This document shows, in pieces, positions 20,827-30,447 of a stretch of DNA of 64,000 nucleotides. The stretch lies in the NCBI RefSeq assembly GCF_007570865.1, contig NZ_VLPS01000001.1, positions 620,001 to 684,000 of the forward strand. Reading direction: 5' to 3'. The stretch is from Atlantibacter subterraneus. GTDB lineage: Bacteria > Pseudomonadota > Gammaproteobacteria > Enterobacterales > Enterobacteriaceae. Position 1 is the stretch's first letter. The number at the start of each line of letters is the position of its first letter. The notes under the pieces are model-generated. The model was not told where the DNA came from. It saw only the letters and a program-made list of their open reading frames with translations, and searched no databases. Position numbers and translations under genes: made by a program.

Positions 20827-22089
20827 ATGAGCGAAACACAACGAGGGCTTTCCCGCCGCCGCTTTATTCAGACGGGAGCCGCACTGGGCGGTATGTTGAT
20901 GATGCCGGGGCTGGCGAGCAGCGTCTGGGCGGCAGGCTCTGATCAGCCGGAGCGCCAGCAGGTTAACGTTGGGTTTATCCCATTAACCGACTGCGCGCCG
21001 CTGGTGATGGCATCGGTAAAAGGCTTCGACGCCCGCTATGGCATCAAACTCAACCTCAGTAAAGAGGCCAGCTGGGCGGCGGTGCGCGACAAACTGGTGT
21101 ACGGCGAGCTGGATGCCGCGCACATCCTGTACGGCATGGTGTACGGGCTGGAGCTGGGTATTGCCGGGAAAAAACAGGCGATGGCGAGCCTGATGACCCT
21201 CAACAACAACGGCCAGGCGATCACGCTCTCCACCGATCTGCTGGACAAAGGCGTTCGCTCGCTGGGCGATCTGCCTGGCTACCTGCGCCAGTCCGCGCCG
21301 GGCAGCTATACCTTCGCCCACACCTTTCCGACCGGCACCCACGCCATGTGGCTCTACTACTGGCTGGCCTCCGAAGGCATCAACCCGTTTACCGATGTGC
21401 GCACCGTCGTGGTGCCGCCGCCGCAGATGGTCATGAACATGCGCATCGGCAACATGGTGGGCTTTTGCGTCGGCGAACCCTGGAACGCCAGGGCGATCAA
21501 CGACCGCATCGGCTTTACCGCCGCGACCACCCAGGATATCTGGCCGGATCATCCGGAAAAAGTGCTCGGCTGCCGTCACGACTGGGTAGAGCAGAACCCG
21601 AACACCGCGCGGGCGCTGGTCTCCGCCACGCTGGACGCGGCCCGCTGGATCGACGCCAGCGATGACAACCGCCGGGAGACCGCCCGGGTACTGGCGAAAC
21701 GCGCTTACCTGAATACCAAAGAGCAGTACCTCACGGGGCGGATGCTCGGCGACTACGACAACGGCGCAGGCCGCCGCTGGCAGGACCGCCACGGCATGCA
21801 GTTCTTCCGCGACGGCGAAGTGAGCTATCCGTGGCTGTCTGACGGCATCTGGTTCCTCACCCAGTTCCGCCGTTGGGGCTTGCTGAAACAGCAGCCGGAT
21901 TATCAGGCCATCGCCCAACGCATCAACCGCACCGATATCTACCAGCAGGCCGCCAGCGCAACCGGCGTCAGCCTGCCGAAAGACGCCATGCGCAGCAGCC
22001 GTCTGCTCGACGGCAAAATCTGGAACGGCGCGGACCCGGCGTCCTACGCCGCCAGCTTCGATATCTCGCATCAGGGGAGAAAAGCATGA
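20827..22089 (+). CDS. nasF: Nitrate ABC transporter substrate-binding protein NasF
   Basis: A 420-residue NrtA/NasF-type periplasmic binding protein. A Tat signal is present: SRRRFIQTG at residues 9-17 (consensus SRRxFLK), then a hydrophobic stretch ending near VWAAG at about residue 36. The body has the NMT1/NrtA-like fold signatures (VNVGFIPLTDCAPLV, YWLASEGINP). It binds nitrate or nitrite for import. The frame extends upstream into the terminator; the ATG at 20827 with a GGAGC ribosome site is chosen. It ends with an ATGA overlap into nasE. Confidence 0.95.
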   Translation: MSETQRGLSRRRFIQTGAALGGMLMMPGLASSVWAAGSDQPERQQVNVGFIPLTDCAPLVMASVKGFDARYGIKLNLSKEASWAAVRDKLVYGELDAAHILYGMVYGLELGIAGKKQAMASLMTLNNNGQAITLSTDLLDKGVRSLGDLPGYLRQSAPGSYTFAHTFPTGTHAMWLYYWLASEGINPFTDVRTVVVPPPQMVMNMRIGNMVGFCVGEPWNARAINDRIGFTAATTQDIWPDHPEKVLGCRHDWVEQNPNTARALVSATLDAARWIDASDDNRRETARVLAKRAYLNTKEQYLTGRMLGDYDNGAGRRWQDRHGMQFFRDGEVSYPWLSDGIWFLTQFRRWGLLKQQPDYQAIAQRINRTDIYQQAASATGVSLPKDAMRSSRLLDGKIWNGADPASYAASFDISHQGRKA

Positions 22090-22973
22090 AACAGCAAACT
22101 GTCACGCAGCGTGACGTTGTCACATCAGAAGTGATTAGCGCGGAGGTTATCGCGCTGCCGCCGGTACAGGTGCGCAAGCGCCATCCGGCCCTGCGCGCTA
22201 CCGCTAACAGTGTGGTGCAGCACCTGCTGCCGGGGCTATTAGGTTTAGGGCTGGCACTGGTGGCCTGGCAGCTGGTGTCGGTTAACAGTAAAGGCTTTCC
22301 CGGCCCGCTCAGCACCCTGGATTCTGCCCTGACCCTGTTCGCCGACCCGTTCTACCGCGAAGGACCAAACGACCAGGGGATCGGCTGGAACGTGCTGGCG
22401 TCGTTACAGCGCGTCGGCATCGGCTTCGGGCTGGCGGCGCTGGTGGGCATTCCGCTCGGCTTTTTGACGGGCCGCTTTGTGTTCTTCGCCCGGATGTTTG
22501 GCCCGCTGATTGCGCTGCTGCGCCCGGTCAGCCCGCTGGCCTGGCTGCCCATCGGCTTACTGCTGTTTCAGCGCGCCGAACCGGCCTCAAGCTGGACCAT
22601 TTTTATCTGCTCGATCTGGCCGATGGTCATTAACACCGCTGACGGGGTGCGCCGCATCCCGGACGACTACCTCAACGTGGCGCGGGTGCTGCAACTCTCC
22701 GAATGGACGGTGATGCGCCGGATCCTGTTCCCGGCGGTATTGCCGGCAATTTTGACCGGGGTGCGGCTGTCCATCGGCATCGCCTGGCTGGTGATCGTCG
22801 CCGCCGAAATGCTCACCGGCGGCCTGGGCATCGGCTTCTGGATCTGGAATGAGTGGAACAACCTCAACGTTGAAAACATCATTATCGCCATCGTCATTAT
22901 CGGCGTGGTGGGGCTGATGCTTGAGCAGGCGCTGCTGTTGCTGGCGCGTCGTTTTAGCTGGCAGGAAAAATAA
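22086..22973 (+). CDS. nasE: Nitrate ABC transporter permease NasE
   Basis: A 295-residue inner-membrane permease (NrtB/SsuC type). A cytoplasmic N-terminal ~45 residues precede about six membrane segments. The BPD-transport EAA-type loop that contacts the ATPase lies around DDYLNVARVLQLSEWTVMRR. Its ATG overlaps the nasF stop (ATGA), the reason for this start although the frame is open earlier. With NasF and NasD it forms the nitrate importer. Confidence 0.95.
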   Translation: MKQQTVTQRDVVTSEVISAEVIALPPVQVRKRHPALRATANSVVQHLLPGLLGLGLALVAWQLVSVNSKGFPGPLSTLDSALTLFADPFYREGPNDQGIGWNVLASLQRVGIGFGLAALVGIPLGFLTGRFVFFARMFGPLIALLRPVSPLAWLPIGLLLFQRAEPASSWTIFICSIWPMVINTADGVRRIPDDYLNVARVLQLSEWTVMRRILFPAVLPAILTGVRLSIGIAWLVIVAAEMLTGGLGIGFWIWNEWNNLNVENIIIAIVIIGVVGLMLEQALLLLARRFSWQEK

Positions 22974-22983
22974 GGAGCGCACC

Positions 22984-23772
22984 ATGAAACCGATTATTCA
23001 GGTCCAGAACGTCAGCCAGCGTTTCGCCACCCAGGGCGGCGATTTCCTGGCGCTGCAAAACGTCACTTTTGATATCGCCGCCGGGGAAACCGTCGGGCTG
23101 ATCGGCCACTCCGGCTGCGGCAAATCCACGCTGCTGAATCTGATCGCGGGCATCACGCTGCCGAGCGAAGGCGGCCTGCTGTGCGATAACCGTGAAATCG
23201 CCGGGCCCGGCCCAGAACGCGCGGTGGTGTTCCAGAACCATTCCCTGCTGCCGTGGCTGACCTGCTACCAGAACGTGGCGCTGGCGGTGGACCACATTTT
23301 TGCCCGCACCCTGAGCCGCGCCGAGCGCAGCGAGTGGATCATGCACAACCTCGAACAGGTGCAGATGGGCCACGCCCGCGACAAGCGCCCCGGCGAGATT
23401 TCCGGCGGCATGAAGCAGCGCATCGGAATTGCCCGGGCGCTGGCGATGAAGCCGAAAGTGCTGCTGATGGATGAGCCGTTCGGCGCGCTCGATGCCTTAA
23501 CCCGCGCGCACCTTCAGGATGCGGTGATGCGCATCCAGCAGGCGTTGAATACCACCATCGTGCTGATCACTCATGACGTCGACGAAGCGGTGCTGCTGTG
23601 CGATCGGGTACTGATGATGACCAACGGTCCGGCGGCTACGGTAGGGGAAATCCTTGATGTGACGTTGTCACGAACGCGCAACCGGGTGCAGTTGGCGGAC
23701 GATCCGCACTATCACCATCTGCGCCAGCAAATCCTCCATTTTCTGTATGAAAAGCAGCCCAAAGCGGCGTGA
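22984..23772 (+). CDS. nasD: Nitrate ABC transporter ATP-binding protein NasD
   Basis: A 262-residue ABC ATPase. Walker A is GHSGCGKSTL at 41-50; the Q-loop lies in VVFQNHSLLPW; the signature ISGGMKQRIGIARAL leads to Walker B VLLMDEPFGALD; the H-loop lies in LITHDVDEA. The start at 22984 has a GGAGCG ribosome site ten bases after nasE. It powers NasEF. The next gene begins 10 bases on. Confidence 0.95.
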   Translation: MKPIIQVQNVSQRFATQGGDFLALQNVTFDIAAGETVGLIGHSGCGKSTLLNLIAGITLPSEGGLLCDNREIAGPGPERAVVFQNHSLLPWLTCYQNVALAVDHIFARTLSRAERSEWIMHNLEQVQMGHARDKRPGEISGGMKQRIGIARALAMKPKVLLMDEPFGALDALTRAHLQDAVMRIQQALNTTIVLITHDVDEAVLLCDRVLMMTNGPAATVGEILDVTLSRTRNRVQLADDPHYHHLRQQILHFLYEKQPKAA

Positions 23773-23782
23773 GGAGTGCCCG

Positions 23783-26700
23783 ATGACGACGCAACTGGTG
23801 ATTGTCGGTAACGGCATGGCGGCGGTCCGGCTGGTGGAGCAACTGCTGCAACTGGCCCCGACGCGCTACACCATTACGCTGATCGGCGACGAGCCGGGGG
23901 TGGCCTATAACCGCATCCTGCTGTCGCCGGTGCTCGGCGGCGAGAAAAGCGCAGCCGATACCACCCTGCACCCGCTGGCGTGGTATCAGGCTCACGGCGT
24001 CACCGTGCTGAGCAATGAACCGGTGGTGGCGGTGAACGTTGAGCAACGCACCGTCACCACCCAACGCCAGCAGCTGCGCTGGGATGAGCTGGTATTCGCC
24101 ACCGGCTCGGTGCCGTTTATCCCGCCGATTAACGGCCATCAGCAGCCGCACGTCCACGCGTTTCGCACCCAAAAGGATGTGGAGGCGATTTTGCACCATC
24201 ACGGCCCGGCGGTGGTGCTCGGCGGTGGGCTGCTGGGCGTGGAAGCCGCTGCGGCGCTGGCTCAGCGCGGTATTCCGGTGACGCTGGTACATCTGGCCGC
24301 GCGGCTGATGGAACAGCAGCTGGATGAACAGGCGGCGCGTCTGCTGGCGGAACGGCTGGAGGCGCGCGGTATCCGCTGCGTGCTCGGCCAGACGCTGACC
24401 GAGATCGGCGAACATCACGTTACGCTCAGTAACGGCGATGCGCTCCCGGCCTCGCGCGTGATTATCGCCACCGGCGTCAAGCCCAATAGCCAGCTTGCCA
24501 GCGCAGCGGGCGTGCCCTGCAACCGGGGCATTCTGGTGGATGGTCAACTGCGAACCGCGCTGCCGGGCATCAGCGCCATCGGCGAATGCTGCGAATTTAA
24601 CGGCGCGCTGTGGGGATTAGTGGCCCCTTGCCTGGCCCAGGCGGACGTGCTGGCGGCCCGGCTGGCGGGCCAGCCGCAGGGTGATTTTCACTATCAGCCG
24701 CGCGGCACGCGCTTAAAAGTCACCGGCATCGATCTGTTCAGCGCGGGCGACATCAACCCCACGGCCACCTGCCAGACCCTCACCAGTTTTGACCCGCTTA
24801 GCGGCCATTACCGCCGCTTGCTGCTGCGCGACGGCAAACTCTCGGCGCTGCTGCTGATGGGCGATACCGACGCGGCACCGCGCCTGATGAACCAGTTCCA
24901 GCAGCCGGTTGATCCCCACGCCGGGCTGCTTTTCGATATTGACCAACCGCAGCCGCTGGCTGCAGGAAGCGATGAAATGAGCAAAGCAACGTTAGTGGTT
25001 ATCGGCCACGGCATGGTGGGCCACCATTTCCTTGAGCAGTGCGTCAACGCCGGGCTGCATCAGCAGTACCACATCATCGTGTTTGGCGAAGAGCGCCACG
25101 CCGCTTACGACCGGGTGCATCTGTCGGAGTATTTCGCCGGACGCAGCGCCGAATCGCTTTCTATGGTGCAGGACGATTTCTTTGCCGCCAGCGGTATCGA
25201 ATTGCGTACCGGCTGTAAAATTGTCGATATCGACCGTGAACGTCAGCTGGTGCGCGATGCCGAAGGCCGGGAAACCTGCTGGGACCGGCTGGTGTTGGCC
25301 ACCGGCTCCTGGCCGTTTGTGCCGCCGGTGCCGGGGCATCAGCAGCCGGGCTGCTTTGTCTACCGCACCCTGGATGACCTGGACGCCATCCGCGAGCGGG
25401 CGAAAACCGCCACGCGCGGCATGGTGATCGGCGGCGGGCTGCTGGGCCTCGAAGCCGCTAACGCGCTGAAACAGCTCGGGCTGGAAACCCATGTGGTGGA
25501 GTTCGCGCCCAATCTGATGGCGGTGCAGCTCGATTCTTCCGGCGCGGCGATGCTGCGCGAGAAAATCAGCGCCCTCGGCGTCAGCGTTCATACCAGCAAA
25601 TCCACCAGGGAGATCCGCGCCACGGAAACTGGCCTGGCGCTGCATTTTGCCGATGAGCAGAGCCTGGAAACCGATCTGGTGGTGTTTTCCGCCGGTATTC
25701 GCCCACAGGATGCGCTGGCGCGTCAGGCCGGCCTTGAGCTGGGCGAGCGCGGCGGTATCGTGATTGACGACCGCTGCCTGACCAGCGATCCGCGCATCAG
25801 CGCCATCGGCGAATGCGCCCTGTGGCAGGGCAAAATCTTCGGGCTGGTTGCCCCTGGCTATCAGATGGCGCGAGTGGTGGCGGCAAATCTTAACGGCGAA
25901 AACGCGCTGTTCAGCGGCGCGGATATGAGCACTAAACTCAAGCTGCTGGGCGTGGACGTGGCGTCGTTCGGCGATGCCCACGGCGCGACGCCCGGCGCGC
26001 AGAGCTATCAGTGGACCAACGGCCCGGCGCAAACCTACAAGAAAATCGTGGTCAGCGCGGATAACAAACGCCTGCTCGGCGGCGTGCTGGTGGGCGACAG
26101 CAGCGATTACGCCACGCTGTTGCAGATAATGCTCAACGACATGGCGCTGCCCGCCCAGCCGGAAACCCTGATCCTGCCCGCCAGTTCGCCCAACGCCGTG
26201 AAGGGGCTCGGCGTGGCGGCGCTGCCCGACAGCGCGCAAATCTGTTCCTGTCATAACGTCAGCAAAGCTCAAATCTGCCAGGCGGTCAGCGAGGGCGCAA
26301 CCAGCCTCGACGCCCTGAAAACCTGCACCAAAGCCGCTACCGGCTGCGGCGGCTGTAGCGCGCTGGTGAAACAGGTACTGGATTATCAGCTGGAACAGCA
26401 GGGCGTGGAGGTCAAAAAAGACATCTGCGAGCACTTCGCGTACTCGCGCCAGGAGATCTATCACCTGGTGCGCGTCAACCATATCCGCAGCTTCAACCAG
26501 TTGATTAGCCGCTACGGGCGCGGCCACGGCTGTGAAATCTGCAAGCCGCTGGTGGGATCGGTGCTGGCGTCGTGCTGGAATGAATATTTGCTCAAGCCCG
26601 GTCATTTACCGTTGCAGGACACCAACGACCGCTACTTCGCCAATATCCAGAAAGACGGCACCTATTCGATTGTGCCGCGGATGCCCGCCGGGGAAGTGAC

Positions 26701-27850
26701 GCCGGACGGGCTGATCGCCATCGGCGAGATCGCCAAACGCTATAACCTTTACAGCAAAGTCACCGGTGGCCAGCGTATCGACCTGTTTGGCGCGCGGCTG
26801 GAGCAGTTGCCGCCGATCTGGCGCGAGCTGGTGGACGCCGGGTTTGAAACCGGCCACGCCTACGGTAAATCCCTGCGCACCGTGAAATCCTGCGTCGGCT
26901 CCACCTGGTGCCGCTACGGCGTGCAGGATTCCACCGGGCTGGCGGTCGAGCTGGAGCACCGCTACAAGGGGCTGCGCGCGCCGCACAAAATCAAGATGGC
27001 GGTGTCCGGCTGCACCCGGGAATGCGCCGAAGCCCAGGGTAAAGACGTCGGCGTGATCGCCACCGAAAAGGGCTGGAACCTGTACGTGTGCGGCAACGGC
27101 GGTATGAAACCGCGCCATGCCGATCTGTTTGCCAGCGATCTGGATAGCGCCACACTGCTGCGCACCGTAGATCGCTTCCTGATGTTCTATATCCGCACCG
27201 CCGACCGGCTCCAGCGCACCAGCACCTGGATGGATAACCTGGAGGGCGGGCTGGCCTATCTTCAGGAGGTGATTTTGCACGACAGCCTCGGCATCTGCGA
27301 CGAGCTGGAGCGCGAAATGGCCCAGGTAATTGAAAGCTACCAGTGCGAATGGCAAACCACCCTCAACAGCCCGGACCGGCTGGCGCTGTTCAAAAGCTAC
27401 GTCAACAGCGAGATGCCGGACGAAGCGGTGCAGCGCCAGATGCTGCGCGATCAGCCGCAGCGGGTGAGCGTGCCGCAGCAGCAGGAGGCCGCGCCGACGT
27501 CGCGCCTGTGGCAGGAGGTGTGCCGCCTCGACGAGATCCCGGCGGATGCGGGCATTGGCGCGCGGCTGGGTACGCTACAGATTGCGCTATTCCGCTTTAA
27601 CGAGACGGTCTACGCGCTGGATAACCGCGAGCCGGACAGCGACGCCAACGTGCTGTCGCGCGGCCTGCTGGGCGATGTGGCCGGGGAGCCGGTGGTGATT
27701 TCCCCGCTCTACAAACAGAAAATTCGCCTGCGCGACGGCTGTTTTCAGGGTAGCAGCCAGCAGGCGGTGCGCGCCTGGCCGGTGAAAATCGAAGCCGATA
27801 AAGTGTGGGTCAGTAGCCAGGCGCTGATCCTGCGTGCGGAGGCGTCATGA
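23783..27850 (+). CDS. nasB: NasC-NasB read-through: nitrate reductase electron-transfer domain joined to nitrite reductase
   Basis: One open frame of 1355 codons. Residues 1-398 are a complete FAD/NAD(P)-binding reductase domain (VIVGNGMAAVRLVEQ, LGGGLLGVEAAAAL) equivalent to Klebsiella NasC, the NADH-side subunit of nitrate reductase. Met399 (base 24977) starts a second protein-like unit of exactly 957 residues, the length I recall for Klebsiella NasB: FAD/NADH domain, BFD-type 2Fe-2S domain (CSCHNVSKAQIC...CGGCS), a siroheme/4Fe-4S sulfite-reductase-like core (CVGSTWC, CTREC), and a C-terminal NirD domain lacking the Rieske Cys/His. AGGA at 24964 could start NasB internally, and TGA at 24978 overlaps its ATG in another frame. 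NasB reduces nitrite to ammonium. Whether C and B are truly fused is open. A frameshift near 24945-24965 is a strong alternative. Confidence 0.85.
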   Translation: MTTQLVIVGNGMAAVRLVEQLLQLAPTRYTITLIGDEPGVAYNRILLSPVLGGEKSAADTTLHPLAWYQAHGVTVLSNEPVVAVNVEQRTVTTQRQQLRWDELVFATGSVPFIPPINGHQQPHVHAFRTQKDVEAILHHHGPAVVLGGGLLGVEAAAALAQRGIPVTLVHLAARLMEQQLDEQAARLLAERLEARGIRCVLGQTLTEIGEHHVTLSNGDALPASRVIIATGVKPNSQLASAAGVPCNRGILVDGQLRTALPGISAIGECCEFNGALWGLVAPCLAQADVLAARLAGQPQGDFHYQPRGTRLKVTGIDLFSAGDINPTATCQTLTSFDPLSGHYRRLLLRDGKLSALLLMGDTDAAPRLMNQFQQPVDPHAGLLFDIDQPQPLAAGSDEMSKATLVVIGHGMVGHHFLEQCVNAGLHQQYHIIVFGEERHAAYDRVHLSEYFAGRSAESLSMVQDDFFAASGIELRTGCKIVDIDRERQLVRDAEGRETCWDRLVLATGSWPFVPPVPGHQQPGCFVYRTLDDLDAIRERAKTATRGMVIGGGLLGLEAANALKQLGLETHVVEFAPNLMAVQLDSSGAAMLREKISALGVSVHTSKSTREIRATETGLALHFADEQSLETDLVVFSAGIRPQDALARQAGLELGERGGIVIDDRCLTSDPRISAIGECALWQGKIFGLVAPGYQMARVVAANLNGENALFSGADMSTKLKLLGVDVASFGDAHGATPGAQSYQWTNGPAQTYKKIVVSADNKRLLGGVLVGDSSDYATLLQIMLNDMALPAQPETLILPASSPNAVKGLGVAALPDSAQICSCHNVSKAQICQAVSEGATSLDALKTCTKAATGCGGCSALVKQVLDYQLEQQGVEVKKDICEHFAYSRQEIYHLVRVNHIRSFNQLISRYGRGHGCEICKPLVGSVLASCWNEYLLKPGHLPLQDTNDRYFANIQKDGTYSIVPRMPAGEVTPDGLIAIGEIAKRYNLYSKVTGGQRIDLFGARLEQLPPIWRELVDAGFETGHAYGKSLRTVKSCVGSTWCRYGVQDSTGLAVELEHRYKGLRAPHKIKMAVSGCTRECAEAQGKDVGVIATEKGWNLYVCGNGGMKPRHADLFASDLDSATLLRTVDRFLMFYIRTADRLQRTSTWMDNLEGGLAYLQEVILHDSLGICDELEREMAQVIESYQCEWQTTLNSPDRLALFKSYVNSEMPDEAVQRQMLRDQPQRVSVPQQQEAAPTSRLWQEVCRLDEIPADAGIGARLGTLQIALFRFNETVYALDNREPDSDANVLSRGLLGDVAGEPVVISPLYKQKIRLRDGCFQGSSQQAVRAWPVKIEADKVWVSSQALILRAEAS

Positions 27851-30447
27851 CCGTTAAAACCACCTGCCCATACTGCGGGGTCGGCTGCGGCGTGGTGGTG
27901 ACCCAAAACCCGAACGGCAGCGTCAGCGTGGCGGGGGATGCGGATCATCCCGCCAATTTGGGGCGACTGTGCGTAAAGGGCGCGGCGCTCGGCGAAACGC
28001 TGGGTTTAGCCGAGCGGCTGCTGGCTCCGGAAGTCGACGGGCAAATCGCCTCGTGGGATCGCGCGCTGGATGCCGCCGCCGAACAGCTGGCGGAAATCAT
28101 CCACCAACATGGCCCGCAGGCGGTGGCGTTTTACGCCTCGGGCCAGCTGCTGACCGAGGACTATTACGCCGCCAATAAGCTGATGAAAGGCTTTATCGGC
28201 AGCGCCAATATCGATACCAACTCCCGGCTGTGCATGTCGTCGGCGGTGGTGGGCTACAAGCGCGCGCTCGGCGCGGACGCGGTGCCGGGCAACTATCAGG
28301 ACATCGAAACCAGCGATCTGGTGGTGCTGGTGGGATCAAACGCCGCCTGGGCGCATCCGGTGCTGTATCAGCGGCTGGCGGCGGCCAAAGCGCAGCGTCC
28401 AGCTATGAAAGTGGTGGTGATCGACCCGCGCCACACCGCCACCTGTGATATCGCCGACCTGCATCTGGCGCTGAAGCCCGGCACCGACGCCGGGCTGTTT
28501 AACGGGCTACTGAACCTGCTGGCGCAGCAGATCCCGCCGGATACCTTCGACGGACAACAGCGGGCGCTGGACGCGGCGGCGGCATGGCCGCTGGATCGCT
28601 GCGCGGCGTTTTGCGATCTGCCGCGTGATGATCTGGCGCGCTTTTACCACTGGTTCATTAGCGCCGATCGCGCCGTGACGCTTTACACCATGGGCATTAA
28701 CCAGTCGTCCAGCGGCAGCGACAAATGCAACGCGATCATTAACGTCCACCTGGCGAGCGGGAAGTTTGGCCGTGAAGGCTGTGGCCCCTTTTCGCTGACC
28801 GGGCAGCCAAATGCCATGGGCGGGCGCGAAGTGGGCGGGCTGGCAAACCAGCTGGCCTGCCATATGGGGTTTAATCCGCAGGATATCGCCCGGCTGGGGC
28901 GCTTCTGGGGCAGCGAGCGCATCGCTGAAACGCCGGGGCTGATGGCGGTGGAGCTGTTTGAGGCGATTTATCGCGGCGAAGTCAAAGCGGTGTGGATCAT
29001 GGGCACCAACCCGGCGGTATCGCTACCCGACAGCGACCGGGTGCGCGAGGCGCTGCGCCACTGCCCGCTGGTGATCGTCTCTGAGGTCTCCACGCACAGC
29101 GATACCCTGGCGTTTGCCGATATCCGTTTTCCCGCCCAGGCGTGGGGCGAGAAAAACGGTACCGTTACTAACTCGGAGCGGCGGATTTCACGCCAGCGGG
29201 CGTTTATGCCCGCGCCGGGCGAGACGCGTCCGGACTGGTGGATCGTCGCCCAGCTGGCGCAGCGCCTCGGGTTCGGCGAGGCATTTAGCTGGCAGCATCC
29301 CGCAGAGGTATTCAGCGAACACGCCCGGCTGTCGGGCTTTGAAAACCACGGCGGCCGGGCGTTTGATATCAGCGGGCTGGCGTCGCTGAGTATCGAACAG
29401 TGGGACAACTTAGCGCCGATCCAGTGGCCGGTGACCGCCGATGCACCGCGCGGCACCGCACGATTACTGGAAACGGGGCAGGGCTGGCATCCCTCGGGGC
29501 GATTACAGCTGATTGCGGTGGAACCGCAAAACGCCCAGGCGCAAACCACCGCGCACTATCCGCTATTGCTCAACACCGGGCGGATACGCGACCAGTGGCA
29601 CACCATGACCCGCACCGGTATGGTGCCGCGCCTGATGCAGCACCAGCCGCTGCCCTGGGTGCTGATCCACCCCGACGATGCGTCGCACCTGGGCATTGGC
29701 GAACAGTCGCTGGTGCGGCTCACTTCGCCGCGCGGCTGGGCGCTGGGCTATGCCCGTATCAGCGTCGAACAGCGCTCCGGCGAGCTGTTTATGCCGATGC
29801 ACTGGAATAATCACTTCGCCAGCCAGAGCCGGGTCAACGCGCTGGTGGCGTCGGTGGTCGATCCGCACTCCGGGCAGCCGGAAAGCAAGCAGACGGCGGT
29901 GCGCCTTCAGCGGGTCAACGCGCCGTGGCGGGGATCGCTGTTTAGCCGACGCGCGCTGGAACTCCCTCGATCGATAATGTGGTGGCGGCAGGCCGCGAGC
30001 TGGAAACTGGCGGCGAGCACCCTGGACACTGGCTGGATTGAAATCCTCGCCGGGCGCGAAGGCTGGCAGTTGCAATATGCCCGGAGCGACAGCTTCGTTC
30101 ATCTGCTGGCCTGGCAGGGCGCGACGCTACAGCTGGCGCTGTATCTTAGCCGTCATGAAACGATGCTGGACGAGCAAACCATTGTCGCCAGCTTTGACGC
30201 ACCGGTCACCGACCCGGATCAGCGGCATCAGCTGCTGGCGGGCGGCGGGGCGCAGCAACCGCCGCGCGGGCGCACGGTATGCAGCTGTATGGGGGTGAGC
30301 GAAACCGCGATTTGCGCGGCTATCGCGGCAGGGTGCGATACGCCCGCCGCGCTCGGCAAGCAGTTAGGCTGCGGTACCCAGTGCGGTTCATGCGTGCCGG
30401 AACTGCGGGCGCTGATCGCGTCGTCACTGACCAAAGCGGCCCACTAA
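27847..30447 (+). CDS. nasA: Assimilatory nitrate reductase catalytic subunit NasA
   Basis: An 866-residue molybdopterin enzyme reducing nitrate to nitrite in the cytoplasm. Cys at 7, 10, 14 and 42 (TCPYCGVGC, LCVKG) bind a 4Fe-4S cluster. Cys129 in NSRLCMSSA is the expected Mo ligand. The C-terminal ~60 residues add a BFD-like 2Fe-2S domain (VCSCMGVSETAIC, CGTQCGSC), a feature of the Klebsiella enzyme that accepts electrons from NasC. Its ATG overlaps the nasB stop (ATGA). Its last 24 bases overlap the convergent YbcL-like gene. Confidence 0.96.
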   Translation: MTVKTTCPYCGVGCGVVVTQNPNGSVSVAGDADHPANLGRLCVKGAALGETLGLAERLLAPEVDGQIASWDRALDAAAEQLAEIIHQHGPQAVAFYASGQLLTEDYYAANKLMKGFIGSANIDTNSRLCMSSAVVGYKRALGADAVPGNYQDIETSDLVVLVGSNAAWAHPVLYQRLAAAKAQRPAMKVVVIDPRHTATCDIADLHLALKPGTDAGLFNGLLNLLAQQIPPDTFDGQQRALDAAAAWPLDRCAAFCDLPRDDLARFYHWFISADRAVTLYTMGINQSSSGSDKCNAIINVHLASGKFGREGCGPFSLTGQPNAMGGREVGGLANQLACHMGFNPQDIARLGRFWGSERIAETPGLMAVELFEAIYRGEVKAVWIMGTNPAVSLPDSDRVREALRHCPLVIVSEVSTHSDTLAFADIRFPAQAWGEKNGTVTNSERRISRQRAFMPAPGETRPDWWIVAQLAQRLGFGEAFSWQHPAEVFSEHARLSGFENHGGRAFDISGLASLSIEQWDNLAPIQWPVTADAPRGTARLLETGQGWHPSGRLQLIAVEPQNAQAQTTAHYPLLLNTGRIRDQWHTMTRTGMVPRLMQHQPLPWVLIHPDDASHLGIGEQSLVRLTSPRGWALGYARISVEQRSGELFMPMHWNNHFASQSRVNALVASVVDPHSGQPESKQTAVRLQRVNAPWRGSLFSRRALELPRSIMWWRQAASWKLAASTLDTGWIEILAGREGWQLQYARSDSFVHLLAWQGATLQLALYLSRHETMLDEQTIVASFDAPVTDPDQRHQLLAGGGAQQPPRGRTVCSCMGVSETAICAAIAAGCDTPAALGKQLGCGTQCGSCVPELRALIASSLTKAAH

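Noticed and set aside
24992-26605. 537-codon minus-strand ORF
   Set aside because: Shadow of the nas reductase frame; no start context or recognisable domain.
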